Shown here one piece after another: positions 1 to 12,770 of a stretch of 64,000 nucleotides of DNA; positions within the stretch are counted from its first letter, which is position 1, and every line of letters starts with the position of its first letter. The position numbers were made by a program, and so were the translations under genes. A model generated the notes under the pieces. That model ran no database searches and was not told the DNA's origin. It was given only the letters and a program-made list of their open reading frames with translations. Where the stretch lies: assembly GCA_964425605.1 (NCBI GenBank), contig CAYRNR010000002.1:148751-212750 (forward strand). The letters run 5' to 3'. Source of the DNA: CAYRNR01 sp964425605 (GTDB lineage: Bacteria; Myxococcota_A; UBA796; UBA9615; CAYRNR01).

Positions 1-321
1 TACGGCAACCTCCGCTTCGCGCAGCAAGAGCCTCACCTCTATCGCCTGATCACCGAATCGGACCAGGTGGTGGCCGACCTGCTGACGGGCACGGCACCGC
101 CGGAGTTCGTCCTCGAGCAGCTACGGCAGATCCCCGGACTGGCCGAGATGGAGGTCGCCCAGTTGCAGCGTATCCACGCGTTGCTGTGGTTCTTCAGCCT
201 GGGCATCGCCTCGGTGTTCAGGGCGAACACCGCCGACGATCCGATGCCGCTCGCCCGGCACTACCTGGACTCGGCGGGCCAGGCCGTGATCGAGTGGGAG
301 AAGGGCGTGGTGCGCACATGA
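1..321 (+). CDS. TetR/AcrR-type regulator, C-terminal part (5' end outside window)
   Basis: The reading frame is open from the first base and ends with TGA at 319-321, so only about 106 C-terminal residues are visible. They are all-helical in character (LRFAQQEPHLYRLI near the start, then a hydrophobic helix LLWFFSLGIASVF) and look like the ligand-binding/dimerisation half of a TetR regulator. The DNA-binding HTH would lie upstream of the window. The stop overlaps the ATG of the flavoprotein gene (ATGA), so the two are almost certainly co-transcribed, and the regulator probably controls that gene. The family call is an inference from general pattern, because the diagnostic N-terminus is missing. 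Confidence 0.5.
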   Translation, partial: YGNLRFAQQEPHLYRLITESDQVVADLLTGTAPPEFVLEQLRQIPGLAEMEVAQLQRIHALLWFFSLGIASVFRANTADDPMPLARHYLDSAGQAVIEWEKGVVRT

Positions 322-1700
322 GGATCGCCGTGATCCTGGGCAGCCCCACGGGCCGGAACAGCGCGACGCTGCAGTACGTCAGGTACATCCAGCAGCGCTT
401 CGCCCAGCACGAGTTCGACCTGCTGGACGTGGGACGCGGGACGCGAAGGCTGGAGCAGAACCGGAAACACTTCGATGCCATCGTCAAGGCCATGTCGGCG
501 GCCGATGCCGTGCTGTGGACATTCCCCGTGTACACCTTCTTGGCCCCTGCTGGCCTCGTGCGCTTCGTCGAACTGCTCTACGAGCGAGCCGGCGAAGGAG
601 CCTTCGACGGCATGCCCGCGACCGCACTGACCACATCCGAGCACTTCTTCGACCACACCGCCCACCACTACATCGAGGAGGTCGGCGAGGATCTGGGGAT
701 GGCCGTGCTCAAGGGATTCTCCGCAGAGATGGAGGAACTCTTCGGCGAACAGGGGCGCCACGACCTCGAGTCCTTCGTGCGACAGTTCTTGCGCTTCGCC
801 GAGGACCGCCTCCCCCCGGAGATCCACCACAGCCGCGTCGAGTGGTCGCCGCCGGCCTATGCGCCTCAGCTGGGCGATCCCGTGGACAGCAGCGGCCCGC
901 GACGGGTCACCGTGATCACCGATCTCTCCGAAGGGGACCACAACCTCGCGCACATGATCGAGGCCTTCGTCCACCACTGCCCCCACCCCGTCGACGTGCT
1001 CGACCTCCACCACATCGGCATGAAGGGTGGCTGCATGGGCTGCCTCAGATGCGTCTACGACGGTACGTGTGTCTACAAGGACGGCTTCGCCGAGGCGTTC
1101 GACGAGCGCATCCGCACCGCCGACGCGCTCGTGTTCGCCGGCACGGTGCGGCACCGGTACTTCTCCTCCACCCTCAAGGCCTACTTCGACCGCAACTTCC
1201 GCAACGGACACCGGCCGATCCTCCACGGCAAGCCCATGGGCTGGCTGATCTCCGGGCCGCTGCGCCAGCTGCCCAACCTACGCCAGATCATCGAGGCCAA
1301 GGCCGAGGTCCAGCGCAGCCCGCGCCTGGGCATCGTCACGGACGAGTACGCGGACTCCGACGCCATCACGGCCCGCATCGAACAGATGGCCATGGACGTG
1401 GGGAGGCGCTGCGAGGAGGCGTGGATCCGGCCCGCGTCCTTCCTGGGTGTCGGCGGTCGCAAGATATTCCGCGACCTGATGTGGTCGATGCGCGGCGTCA
1501 TGCGCGCCGACCACGCCTACTACACCCGCGAGGGCCTGTACGACTTCCCCCAGAAAGGCTGGCGCGGAGTCCTGTTCAACTGGTCGATGACGCTGATGAT
1601 GGCGTTGCCGAGGTCCAGGAACTGGCTGCTGGGCAACCTGGCGGACCTCAAGCTGGCGCGGTTCAAGAAGATCGTGGAGCCCGGGCCGGAATCGACGTGA
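318..1700 (+). CDS. Two-domain flavodoxin-fold NAD(P)H-dependent oxidoreductase / iron-sulfur flavoprotein-like
   Basis: The 460-residue protein contains two successive flavodoxin-like units. The first opens with MRIAVILGSPTGRNSATLQ, the usual beta-strand plus phosphate-binding loop of NADPH-dependent FMN reductases. The second starts near residue 195 (RRVTVITDLSEGDHNLAHMI) and has the Cys cluster GCMGCLRCVYDGTC near residue 237. That C-x2-C-x2-C-x5-C spacing resembles the compact 4Fe-4S site of iron-sulfur flavoproteins. A flavin- and possibly FeS-dependent cytoplasmic reductase is therefore likely; substrate unknown. The ATG at 318 was chosen because it overlaps the upstream regulator stop (ATGA) and begins exactly at the first beta strand. 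The gene ends base-to-base against the convergent lipoprotein gene. Confidence 0.8.
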   Translation: MRIAVILGSPTGRNSATLQYVRYIQQRFAQHEFDLLDVGRGTRRLEQNRKHFDAIVKAMSAADAVLWTFPVYTFLAPAGLVRFVELLYERAGEGAFDGMPATALTTSEHFFDHTAHHYIEEVGEDLGMAVLKGFSAEMEELFGEQGRHDLESFVRQFLRFAEDRLPPEIHHSRVEWSPPAYAPQLGDPVDSSGPRRVTVITDLSEGDHNLAHMIEAFVHHCPHPVDVLDLHHIGMKGGCMGCLRCVYDGTCVYKDGFAEAFDERIRTADALVFAGTVRHRYFSSTLKAYFDRNFRNGHRPILHGKPMGWLISGPLRQLPNLRQIIEAKAEVQRSPRLGIVTDEYADSDAITARIEQMAMDVGRRCEEAWIRPASFLGVGGRKIFRDLMWSMRGVMRADHAYYTREGLYDFPQKGWRGVLFNWSMTLMMALPRSRNWLLGNLADLKLARFKKIVEPGPEST

Positions 1701-5396
<3,696 letters not shown>

Positions 5397-5525
5397 GGCG
5401 ACCTCCCTCTCGCGCCCTGGTGGATGGGCGCAGTTCGTAGTCTATCGCGTGGTCGGAAGAGCCGCAGGTGGCCCAGAGACGTACCCCTCTCGGAGTGACC
5501 CGGCGAAGACTGGTACCCTCCCCCC

Positions 5526-6392
5526 GTGATCTGGGTTCCCCTCTCCATCCTCGCCGGCCTGGCCGACGCCACGGTCTACGCCGCGATGAAGAAGCTCGGC
5601 GACGTGCCTCCGCACGTCACGCTGTGGTGGCGATCCGCCCTGGCGATGCCGGTCCTGGGGACGCTGCTGGCCATCGACGGGATACCCGAGCTGAAGCCTG
5701 GGCTGCTGCCCGTGCTGCTGGTGTTCAGCGTGATGATCGCCCTGGGCAGCCTGCTGATCATCCACGCGACGCGGGTCTCGCCCCTGTCGTCGTCCATGCC
5801 CGTGCTGTCGTTCACCCCGGCGTTCCTGCTGGTGACGTCGTGGCTGATGCTCGGTGAGCGTTCGGGGCCCCTGGGCACGGTCGGGGTCCTGACCATCGTC
5901 GCGGGCGCCTACGTGCTCAACGCCCACCGCCTGTCCGTGGGGCTGCTCGCGCCGCTGAAGGCGCTCGTGACCACCCGCGGATCGCTGTACGTGCTGGGCA
6001 CCGCGCTGATCTACGCCATCACCGCCAACCTGGGGAAGATCGGCATCCAGCTCTCCAGCGCGACGTTCTTCACGGCCGCGGCCTACCTGGTGGTCTCGCT
6101 GGTGGTGCTGCCGTTCATGGTGCGTGCGACGATGAAGCACGGTGGGGTGTTTCGCGCCCACGCGGGTACCCTCCTGGTCATGGGCGCGGCCGCCGCGGTG
6201 ATGATGATCTGCTACGCCGTGGCCGTGCAGCTGACGATCGTGCCCTACGTCATCGCGCTCAAGCGCACCAACGGGCTGTTCAGCGTGCTGTTCGGGTTGC
6301 TGCTGTTTCGCGAGGGGCGCATCCGGCAGAGCCTGGCCGGGGCGGCGATCATGTTCGCGGGGGTGGTGTTGATCACATTGGCGGGGAGCTAG
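5526..6392 (+). CDS. EamA/DMT-family inner-membrane transporter
   Basis: The 288-residue protein is hydrophobic throughout, with about ten predicted membrane helices in two related halves. That is the normal size and layout of drug/metabolite transporter (EamA) proteins. It begins with GTG at 5526 (MIWVPLSILAGLADATVYAAMKK). Typical features include the conserved helix start ALIYAITANLGKI in the second half and a charged end to the last helix. The substrate cannot be told from sequence. The gene is divergent from the MopE lipoprotein across a 129-bp spacer, and its last 20 bp overlap the 3' end of the convergent kinase gene. Confidence 0.85.
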   Translation: MIWVPLSILAGLADATVYAAMKKLGDVPPHVTLWWRSALAMPVLGTLLAIDGIPELKPGLLPVLLVFSVMIALGSLLIIHATRVSPLSSSMPVLSFTPAFLLVTSWLMLGERSGPLGTVGVLTIVAGAYVLNAHRLSVGLLAPLKALVTTRGSLYVLGTALIYAITANLGKIGIQLSSATFFTAAAYLVVSLVVLPFMVRATMKHGGVFRAHAGTLLVMGAAAAVMMICYAVAVQLTIVPYVIALKRTNGLFSVLFGLLLFREGRIRQSLAGAAIMFAGVVLITLAGS

Positions 6393-9300
6393 CCCGGGCC
6401 TCTTCACATGCCCACTGCGGCGCCCAGATGCTCTCCGGATCGGGGAAGGGCAGGATGGCGACGATCTCCGAGCTTCCACGACAGGCGCGGTAGTTGGTGA
6501 CGGCGCCCGAGTGACGGAGGAGATCGGGGAGCGTGCGCTGGGGGTGGTTCTCCGCTGCGATGTCCCACACCCGCGCGGTCCCGTCCTGCGAGCCGGTGAC
6601 CAGGCGCGAGCCGTCCGGGGTGATGGCGGCGGCCCAGAGGATGTTCTCGTGCCCCTCGAGGACCTGCAACAGCGCGCCGGTGTCCAGGTCCCACACCCGC
6701 GCCGTGCGGTCCTGAGATCCCGTGACCACGCGCGAGCCGTCCGGGGTGATGGCGGCGGCCCAGACGCGGTCCGCGTGTCCGGCCAGGGTCCTCAGGGCGG
6801 CGCCCGTGTCCAGATCCCACACCCGCGCGGTCTTGTCCCTCGAGCCCGTGACGAGGCGTGAGCCGTCCGGCGTGACCGCGACGGCGTAGATGTCCCCCTC
6901 GTGGCCTTCGAGGACCTGGAGGGTCGCGCCCGTCCGGAGGTCCCACACCCGCGCGGTCTTGTCGAACGAGCCGGTGACCAGGCGCTCGCCGCCGGGCGTG
7001 ACGGCGACGGTGGCGACGACGCCGTCGTGGCCTTCGATGACGAGGTTCTCTGCGCCGGTCTCGAGATCCCACACCCGCGCGGTCTTGTCCCCCGACCCTG
7101 TCACCACCTTGCCCCCGTCGGGAGTGACGGCGACCGAGTAGACGTGGTCCTGGTGTCCCTCGAGGATGTGAACCTGCGCGCCGGTCTCGAGGTCCCAGAT
7201 CCGCGCGGTCGTGTCCAGCGAGCCCGTCACCAGGCGTCGCCCGTCCGGCGTGACGGCCGCGGCGAAGACCGGACCGGCGTGACCGCTCAGGACCTGGAGC
7301 TCCGCGCCGGTCTCGAGATCCCACACCCGCAGCGTCTCGTCCATCGACCCGGTCACGAGGCGCCGTCCGTCCGGCGTGATCGCGACCGCCTCGACGGCCC
7401 CGCCGTGGCCTTCCAGGATGCTCAGGGCGGCGACCGCGCCGAGGTCCCACGCGCGCGCCGTGTGGTCGCCCGAGCCCGTGATCAGGCGCGACCCGTCCGG
7501 CGTGACGACGGCCGCGTAGACGGCGTCCTCGTGCTCCTGGAGGACCTGCAGCACCCGCCCCGTCCGCAGATCCCACATGCGCGCCGTCTTGTCCTCCGAG
7601 CCCGTGATCAGGCGGTCGCCGTCCGGCGTGATGGCGGCCGCGTAGACAGGGCCTTCGTGCCCTTCGAGGAGCCGGATCGCCGCGCCGGTCTCGAGGTCCC
7701 ACACGCGCGCGGTCCTGTCGTACGAGCCCGTGACCAGCTGTCTCGAGTCCGGGGAGACGGCGACGGCGCAGATGCCGCCTCGGTGTCCCTCTAGGCGTCG
7801 GATCATCCGGCCCGTCTCCAGGTCCCAGATGCGCACCGTGCGGTCCCCGGAGCCGGTGACCAGGTGCCGCCCGTCCGGGGCGATGGCCACGGCCTCGACG
7901 ACCCCGTCGTGGCCCCGGAGGACCTGGATCTCGGCGCCGGTCTCGAGGTCCCATACCCGCGCGGTCCGATCCCTCGACCCGGTCACCAACCGCGCCCCGT
8001 CAGGGGTGATGGCGGCGGTCCAGATGCGGTCCTGGTGCCCCTCGAGGACGTGGATCACCGCGCCGGTCTCGAGGTCCCACACCCGCGCGGTCGTGTCCAG
8101 GGAGCCCGTCACCAGGCGCCTCGAGTCCGGCGTGATGGCGGCGGCGTAGATGAAGTCCTCGTGGCCCTCGAGGACCCGGATCACCGCGCCCGTGTCCAGA
8201 TCCCACACCCGCGCGGTCTTGTCGAAGGAGCCCGTCACCAGCCGCTGGCCATCCGCCGAGATGGCGGCGGTGAAGACGGCGCGGGCGTGCCCCTCGAGGA
8301 CCAGGGCTGGGCTCGCAGCGAGCAAGGCGGAGAGATCGTCCCGGTGACGCTCGGGGGATTCGGACAGGGTCGTCTTGCTCCGCGCCGCCGCCAGCGCAGC
8401 CCCGGTCGAACCGCGCAGCTGCAGCGCCGCCTCCCTGGCCTCCCACATGGCGGCCTCGGCGCGGACCTGCTCGTCCCGGGCCAGCTCAGCGGCGGCGTCG
8501 GCGCTCCTGCGGCCGGTCACGGCCTGGTTCCGCTGCAGGACCACGACCACCACGACGACGGCCAGCGCGGCGATCACCGCGGCCGTGACCACGCGCCTCC
8601 TCCGGACGCCGCGGAGCTCTCGCCTCGACCCGGCGTCGAGGAACCGCTGCACCACGGCGGGCAACGACACGATCCGCTCTCCCATGCGGCGGGCGTCGGC
8701 CAGCGCCGCCCCCTCCCAGACCTCCTGATCCGGGCGGCCGCGGCGATCCCACAGCTCCGCGGCCTGCCTCACCTCGTCGAGGAACACCCTGTGGTCGCGG
8801 CTCTCCTCGACCCAGCGGCCCAGCACCCGCCAGGTGCTCACCAGGGACTCGTGGACCAGCTCCAGCTCGGCGTCGCCGGTGCTCGAGCGCGCCTTGCGGA
8901 TCAGGACCAAACGGCCCTTGATCAGGCGCTCGATGACCTCCTCGGCCGGGGGACCGAGCTCCTCCATCAGCTGCGCCCTGGGGACCACCGCGCGAGTGCC
9001 CTCGGCCGACACCAGGCGCACCAGCACCTGTCGAGCGACGGTCAGCTGCCGGGCGCTGAACACGTCCAGGACACCGTCGGCGTGCCGGGCCAGCGCGCCC
9101 GCGACGCCGCCCATGGCCTCGTGGGCCGAGCGCAGGAGGAGGTGCCGTTCACGGTCGCGCATCTCCCACAGGGTCTGGCCCGCGACCTGCAGCAGGGGCA
9201 GCGCCGCGACCTCTCCCTCGACGTCCGAGACCATCTCCTCGACCAGGGCCGGATCGTCGTAGCGATAGCCGCTGGCCACCACCGGCCGCGTCAGGATCTC

Positions 9301-10902
9301 CTCCAGGGCCTCGGGCCGGGGGCTGCGCAGGACGGTCACGCGCCCGAGGATCTGCCGCGACACCTCGCTCACGGCCAGCCGGCCGAGGAAGTCGTCGCGG
9401 AGCGTGAAGATGACGCGCGCGGGCCCTTCGGGATCGTCCGCGGCCATGCACAGGGCGTCCATGAACGTGCGGAGGAGGCCCGGTTCGCTCCCCAGCGAGA
9501 CCAGCTCCTCGAGCTGGTCCACGAACAGCAACACCCGGGCCTGCTCCTGGTCGGCGATCTCGGAGAGCTTCAGCGCCAGGCGAGCCGGAGACTCCCGCAG
9601 CTCCCGGGTCAGGCGGGCCTCCTCGGCCTCGATCTCGTCGTGGGTCGGTCCCGTGTAGGGATCGAAGGAGCCCGACAGCGAGCCGTCCCGGCCCGTGACG
9701 CTGCCCAGGACGCCGCTGCTGGAGGTGTGTTGGGTGCCGCCGGACAGCAGGCGCGCGGCAAGAGCGCGCATGGGCTGGCGACCCGGCCGCAGCTTGAGCA
9801 CGGTCCAGCGCCCCTGCTCGTGCAGCCTGGGGATGATCCCGGCCTGGACCAGCGAGCTCTTGCCAGCGCCCGAGGGCCCCACGATGGGGAGCACCGGCTC
9901 CACCCGCATCCGCTCCAGGAACGCGTCCACCTCGGCGTCGCGGCCGAAGAACCGGCTGGCATCGCGCTCGTCACACGGCAGCAGCCCGCGAAACGGCGCG
10001 TCCGCGGATTCGGCGCGGGCGGGCGCGCCCGGCCGCAGCGCTTCGAGGGTCCTGAGGATGGACTCCACCCGCGGGCGCCGGCCGGGGTCCTTGTCCAGGC
10101 AGCGCTCGATGAGCGCCCTGAGCTCCGGGTGGACCGACTCGGGCAGCGGCGGGACCGGCCCCGGGCTGCAGATCTTGAGATAGAGCTGGTAGACGTTGGC
10201 GCGCGGCCACGGATACCGGCCGCCAGCGAGCTCGTACAGGATCAGCCCGAGCGCCCACACGTCGATCGCGGGGGTCGCGGGCGACTTGGACCACTGCTCC
10301 GGCGCCATGTACCTGGGCGTACCGCGCAGATCCTCGGCCATGGTCCGGAAGGACTCGATGGCCGCGAGGGCCTCGGCCTCCTCCGCGGCCGGTCCGTCGC
10401 TTCGCGGCTCCGGGACCTCGTCGTCCGAGACCGCCTTGGCCAGCCCGAAGTCGAGCACGCGGATGCGGCCGTCCGCGGGGATCATCACGTTGGCGGGTTT
10501 GAGGTCCCGATGGAGGATCTTGTGGCGGTGCGCCTCGCGCAGCGCGTCCGCGATGGCCACCCCGACCCGCGTGGTCTGGTTGAAGCTCGATCGCTCGCGG
10601 TGCATGCGAGCGCGCAGGGTCTCCCCTTCGAGGTACTCCAGCGCCACGTAGGGCCTGCCGCCGGACTGGCCCGAACCGTAGATGGTGATGATGTGCGGGT
10701 GGTTGAAGCGGGCCGTGGCCTGCGCCTCGAACAGGAACCGATCGACGCCGGACGCTGAATCGAACGCCTTGAGCCGCAGGACCTTCAGGGCCACCTTGCG
10801 CCCGAGGACGGTGTCGCGCGCCAGATAGACCTCGCCCATCCCCCCTCGGCCGATCCTCCGCGAGATCTTGTACTGATCGACCAGCGTCCCGGGCTGGATC
10901 AC
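6373..10902 (-). CDS. Ser/Thr protein kinase - STAND NTPase - transmembrane - 14x WD40 protein
   Basis: The 1509-residue protein has four parts. Residues 10-290 are a complete Hanks-type kinase: G-loop GRGGMGEV at 18-25, Lys40, HRDLKPAN at 131-138, DFG at 151-153, GTPRYMAPEQW near 194. Residues 310-760 are a STAND-type NTPase with FFGRDAEVDAFL, Walker A GPSGAGKSS (342-350) and Walker B VLLFVDQLEE (457-466). A membrane helix follows at 771-789. Residues 868-1455 are 14 WD40 repeats, enough for two seven-bladed propellers. Start: GTG at 10902, overlapping the TGA of the AraC-type gene (GTGA); the frame is open further upstream, but that part only shadows the regulator. Likely an envelope-linked sensor kinase whose NTPase/WD40 half detects a ligand or partner. 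Orientation of the propeller relative to the membrane is uncertain. Confidence 0.92.
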   Translation of the reverse strand: MIQPGTLVDQYKISRRIGRGGMGEVYLARDTVLGRKVALKVLRLKAFDSASGVDRFLFEAQATARFNHPHIITIYGSGQSGGRPYVALEYLEGETLRARMHRERSSFNQTTRVGVAIADALREAHRHKILHRDLKPANVMIPADGRIRVLDFGLAKAVSDDEVPEPRSDGPAAEEAEALAAIESFRTMAEDLRGTPRYMAPEQWSKSPATPAIDVWALGLILYELAGGRYPWPRANVYQLYLKICSPGPVPPLPESVHPELRALIERCLDKDPGRRPRVESILRTLEALRPGAPARAESADAPFRGLLPCDERDASRFFGRDAEVDAFLERMRVEPVLPIVGPSGAGKSSLVQAGIIPRLHEQGRWTVLKLRPGRQPMRALAARLLSGGTQHTSSSGVLGSVTGRDGSLSGSFDPYTGPTHDEIEAEEARLTRELRESPARLALKLSEIADQEQARVLLFVDQLEELVSLGSEPGLLRTFMDALCMAADDPEGPARVIFTLRDDFLGRLAVSEVSRQILGRVTVLRSPRPEALEEILTRPVVASGYRYDDPALVEEMVSDVEGEVAALPLLQVAGQTLWEMRDRERHLLLRSAHEAMGGVAGALARHADGVLDVFSARQLTVARQVLVRLVSAEGTRAVVPRAQLMEELGPPAEEVIERLIKGRLVLIRKARSSTGDAELELVHESLVSTWRVLGRWVEESRDHRVFLDEVRQAAELWDRRGRPDQEVWEGAALADARRMGERIVSLPAVVQRFLDAGSRRELRGVRRRRVVTAAVIAALAVVVVVVVLQRNQAVTGRRSADAAAELARDEQVRAEAAMWEAREAALQLRGSTGAALAAARSKTTLSESPERHRDDLSALLAASPALVLEGHARAVFTAAISADGQRLVTGSFDKTARVWDLDTGAVIRVLEGHEDFIYAAAITPDSRRLVTGSLDTTARVWDLETGAVIHVLEGHQDRIWTAAITPDGARLVTGSRDRTARVWDLETGAEIQVLRGHDGVVEAVAIAPDGRHLVTGSGDRTVRIWDLETGRMIRRLEGHRGGICAVAVSPDSRQLVTGSYDRTARVWDLETGAAIRLLEGHEGPVYAAAITPDGDRLITGSEDKTARMWDLRTGRVLQVLQEHEDAVYAAVVTPDGSRLITGSGDHTARAWDLGAVAALSILEGHGGAVEAVAITPDGRRLVTGSMDETLRVWDLETGAELQVLSGHAGPVFAAAVTPDGRRLVTGSLDTTARIWDLETGAQVHILEGHQDHVYSVAVTPDGGKVVTGSGDKTARVWDLETGAENLVIEGHDGVVATVAVTPGGERLVTGSFDKTARVWDLRTGATLQVLEGHEGDIYAVAVTPDGSRLVTGSRDKTARVWDLDTGAALRTLAGHADRVWAAAITPDGSRVVTGSQDRTARVWDLDTGALLQVLEGHENILWAAAITPDGSRLVTGSQDGTARVWDIAAENHPQRTLPDLLRHSGAVTNYRACRGSSEIVAILPFPDPESIWAPQWACEEARASSPPM
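6538..8301 (-). repeat. 14 tandem 126-bp WD40-coding repeats
   Basis: Each unit encodes 42 residues of the form VLEGH....AAAITPDG.RLVTGS.DKTARVWDLETGA.... Unit length appears exactly constant, and third-base positions as well as amino acids are strongly conserved between units. This points to recent duplication or gene conversion within the array. One unit (around 7400-7560) diverges, with QEHEDAV and AWDLGAVAALS at its join. Confidence 0.9.
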
Positions 10903-11615
10903 AGGACTCGCCCGTCTCGCACGGCGTCGCGGTACTGCTGGGCGAAGTCCGACGGCGTGCACTGGAAGTACGCCTTGAACCGACGAGAGAAGTGGGCCGG
11001 GTCCTCGAACCCCACCTGGTACCCCACGTCCCCGACCCGGTGCACCCCCGCCTTGAGCAGCTGCTTGGCCTCGGTCATCCGCACGGCCAGGATCAGCTGC
11101 CTCGGCGTGCAGCTCAACGAGCGCTTCAGCCCCCGCTGCAGGGTCCTCGACGACATGTGCAGGGCCTGGGCCAGATCGGCCACGGACACGTTCTCGCTCA
11201 CGTGCAGCTTGAGGTAGGCCAGCGCCATCTCGGCCAGCGCGCGCCACTCGTCCGCGCCCACGTCGTCGCCGCCGTCCGCCGGGAGCGCCTCGATCTGCTC
11301 GGCCAGCTCCCGGGCCGCCTGGTCGAACGGCAAGATGGTGAACCGGCTGCGCAGCACCGTGAGCAACGACGCGCCGGCCGTGAAGCTCAGCGACGTCGTG
11401 GCCGTGGCGGGGTCTTCATCGTTGCCGACGTCGAACATCGGCGCGTCCTCGGGCGAGATCTCGAGGCTCGGTCCGGCCGACTGCTCGATCTCCTCCAGGC
11501 GGGCGGCCAGCGTCCTGAAGCGGCGCCGCTCCTGGCGCTGCCGCAGCATGAAGAACGCCGCCGTGCTGCCCGACGCCGCCAGCGCGGCCACGAAGGCCAC
11601 GAGCAGGTCACCCAT
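10899..11615 (-). CDS. AraC-family transcription regulator with N-terminal membrane helix
   Basis: About 238 residues. The N-terminus MGDLLVAFVAALAASGSTAAFFML is a single membrane helix followed by the basic stretch RQRQERRRFR. A 90-residue linker follows, then a C-terminal AraC/XylS double-HTH region (VADLAQALHMSSRTLQRGLKR, then VGDVGYQVGFEDPAHFSRRFK and CTPSDF). It lacks a cupin sensor domain. ATG at 11615 was chosen because it begins at the membrane helix and has a GGGTGG upstream; a GTG at 11657 would add 14 residues. Its stop overlaps the start of the kinase/STAND gene, so the membrane-tethered regulator and the kinase probably form one signalling pair. An alternative is that the helix is only an anchor for a constitutively active regulator. 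Confidence 0.85.
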   Translation of the reverse strand: MGDLLVAFVAALAASGSTAAFFMLRQRQERRRFRTLAARLEEIEQSAGPSLEISPEDAPMFDVGNDEDPATATTSLSFTAGASLLTVLRSRFTILPFDQAARELAEQIEALPADGGDDVGADEWRALAEMALAYLKLHVSENVSVADLAQALHMSSRTLQRGLKRSLSCTPRQLILAVRMTEAKQLLKAGVHRVGDVGYQVGFEDPAHFSRRFKAYFQCTPSDFAQQYRDAVRDGRVL

Positions 11616-11792
11616 GGGGACCACCCATTCCCGTACCCGAAAGGCCGGATCATCCACCCAAGATCACCATTAGCACGGTGATGGGCTCGCGTCACGGGGA
11701 CTGTGGGGGGAGTCTCGGACGGAAGGAAGGGGGGGGCGGCGAGGCGCTCGGTCCCTGGGTCGCTCCGCCGCGACGGCGTACCTCGACGGCGC

Positions 11793-12041
11793 TCAGCGCT
11801 CGACTCCACAAGCGCTCGATCCGGCGTCCGTGCACGTCCGAGAGCAGTACACGTCACTGGCGCACTCGTCGATCTCGGTCCATTCGTAGCTCTTCTCGCA
11901 CGTCCCCAGGGCGCGGCAGTCCGCCTCGCAACAGCAGTACCGCTCGTCCGCGGCCGCGGGTTGCAGGGTCCCGCCGAAGAGGAGACCGATCGCCAGCCCG
12001 AACAGGGCCAGGGTCAGCAAACAGGTAGAGCGCTTCGTCAT
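11793..12041 (-). CDS. Small secreted Cys-rich protein
   Basis: The 82-residue protein has a clear signal peptide (MTKRSTCLLTLALFGLAIGL, cleavage probably after AAA near residue 32). A short mature part of about 50 residues carries nine cysteines (YCCCEADC, GTC, DEC, YCSRTC, SAC), so a disulfide-knotted or metal-binding extracellular peptide is likely. The start ATG at 12041 has a good Shine-Dalgarno (GGAGGGAAG). The longer open frame upstream is a shadow of the neighbouring gene. No family was recognised. It lies 23 bp downstream of another secreted protein on the same strand and is probably co-transcribed with it. Confidence 0.7.
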   Translation of the reverse strand: MTKRSTCLLTLALFGLAIGLLFGGTLQPAAADERYCCCEADCRALGTCEKSYEWTEIDECASDVYCSRTCTDAGSSACGVER

Positions 12042-12064
12042 CGTCTTCCCTCCCGGTGAGTGGT

Positions 12065-12634
12065 CTAGTAAGGCGGATTGAGGTCGGTCCAGATCTCGAT
12101 GGCCTTGGTGTACTCCCAGGTGGTGCCGTCGAGCATGAACTCCATCGTGAAGTCGAAGCGCACGAGGGGGGTCTCCTCGTCGTAGTCGAAGGGGCCGCGG
12201 TAGCCGCCCGGATCGCTGGACTCCCACATGCCGTAGTACCCCGCGTGGGCGTACTCGTCCCGCTCGTGGTCCACCGCGTAGGACCAGCTCCCGCTGTCGC
12301 AGTTGCCCCACCAGCAGAACTGCGGCCCCACGTCGTAGTAGTAGACGTCGAAATCGACGATGTACTCGTTGTCGAAGTAGATCCACGAGGCCAGGTGGGT
12401 CACGTCGTCCACCTCACCCCCGGTCTCGGCGATCCACACGTCGCAGCTGTCCGCCCAGCTGCGCGAGCAGGTCTCGGACGAGTCCTCGAAGATGCTGCTG
12501 GGGTAGTAGTAGGACCCGTCGCCGCCGAGCACCATGCTGTAGGGCTGCGGAGACCACATGTTCGCCTGCGCGGGCAGAGCCATTCCGAAGATCCCGACGA
12601 TACCCATCAAGATTGCCCATCGATTCGCCACCAT
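12065..12634 (-). CDS. Secreted protein of unknown function, Tyr/Trp/Asp-rich
   Basis: The 189-residue protein has an N-terminal signal peptide (MVANRWAILMGIVGIFGMAL, likely cut after AQA). The mature domain is rich in Tyr, Trp and Asp (SYYYPSSIFEDSSETC, VDFDVYYYDVGPQFCWWGNC), with four Cys that could form two disulfides, and ends WTDLNPPY. The composition suggests a compact beta-sandwich exported domain. ATG at 12634 is preceded by a strong GGAGGAAAC ribosome site. It heads the short operon with the Cys-rich peptide gene. No recognisable family; function not assignable. Confidence 0.7.
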   Translation of the reverse strand: MVANRWAILMGIVGIFGMALPAQANMWSPQPYSMVLGGDGSYYYPSSIFEDSSETCSRSWADSCDVWIAETGGEVDDVTHLASWIYFDNEYIVDFDVYYYDVGPQFCWWGNCDSGSWSYAVDHERDEYAHAGYYGMWESSDPGGYRGPFDYDEETPLVRFDFTMEFMLDGTTWEYTKAIEIWTDLNPPY

Positions 12635-12770
12635 GATCGTTTCCTCCTGACCGGCTGAATCCGCCGGCCTCGTGGAGCGCCCCCTGCTGCCGACCTCGAC
12701 CCCAGGTACGCTCCGGTTGCTTCAACACCTCAAGGAGTAACCAGGACCGGGGCGTGCCGGAATGGACGGA

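Noticed and set aside
7864..10758. A 964-codon plus-strand frame
   Set aside because: Shadow of the kinase/STAND gene; rich in His, Arg, Gly and Pro with no domain.
10903..11247. Upstream extension of the kinase protein
   Set aside because: The added frame overlaps the AraC-type HTH in another frame and has Arg/Ala/Gly-rich shadow composition; GTGA coupling at 10902 explains the start.
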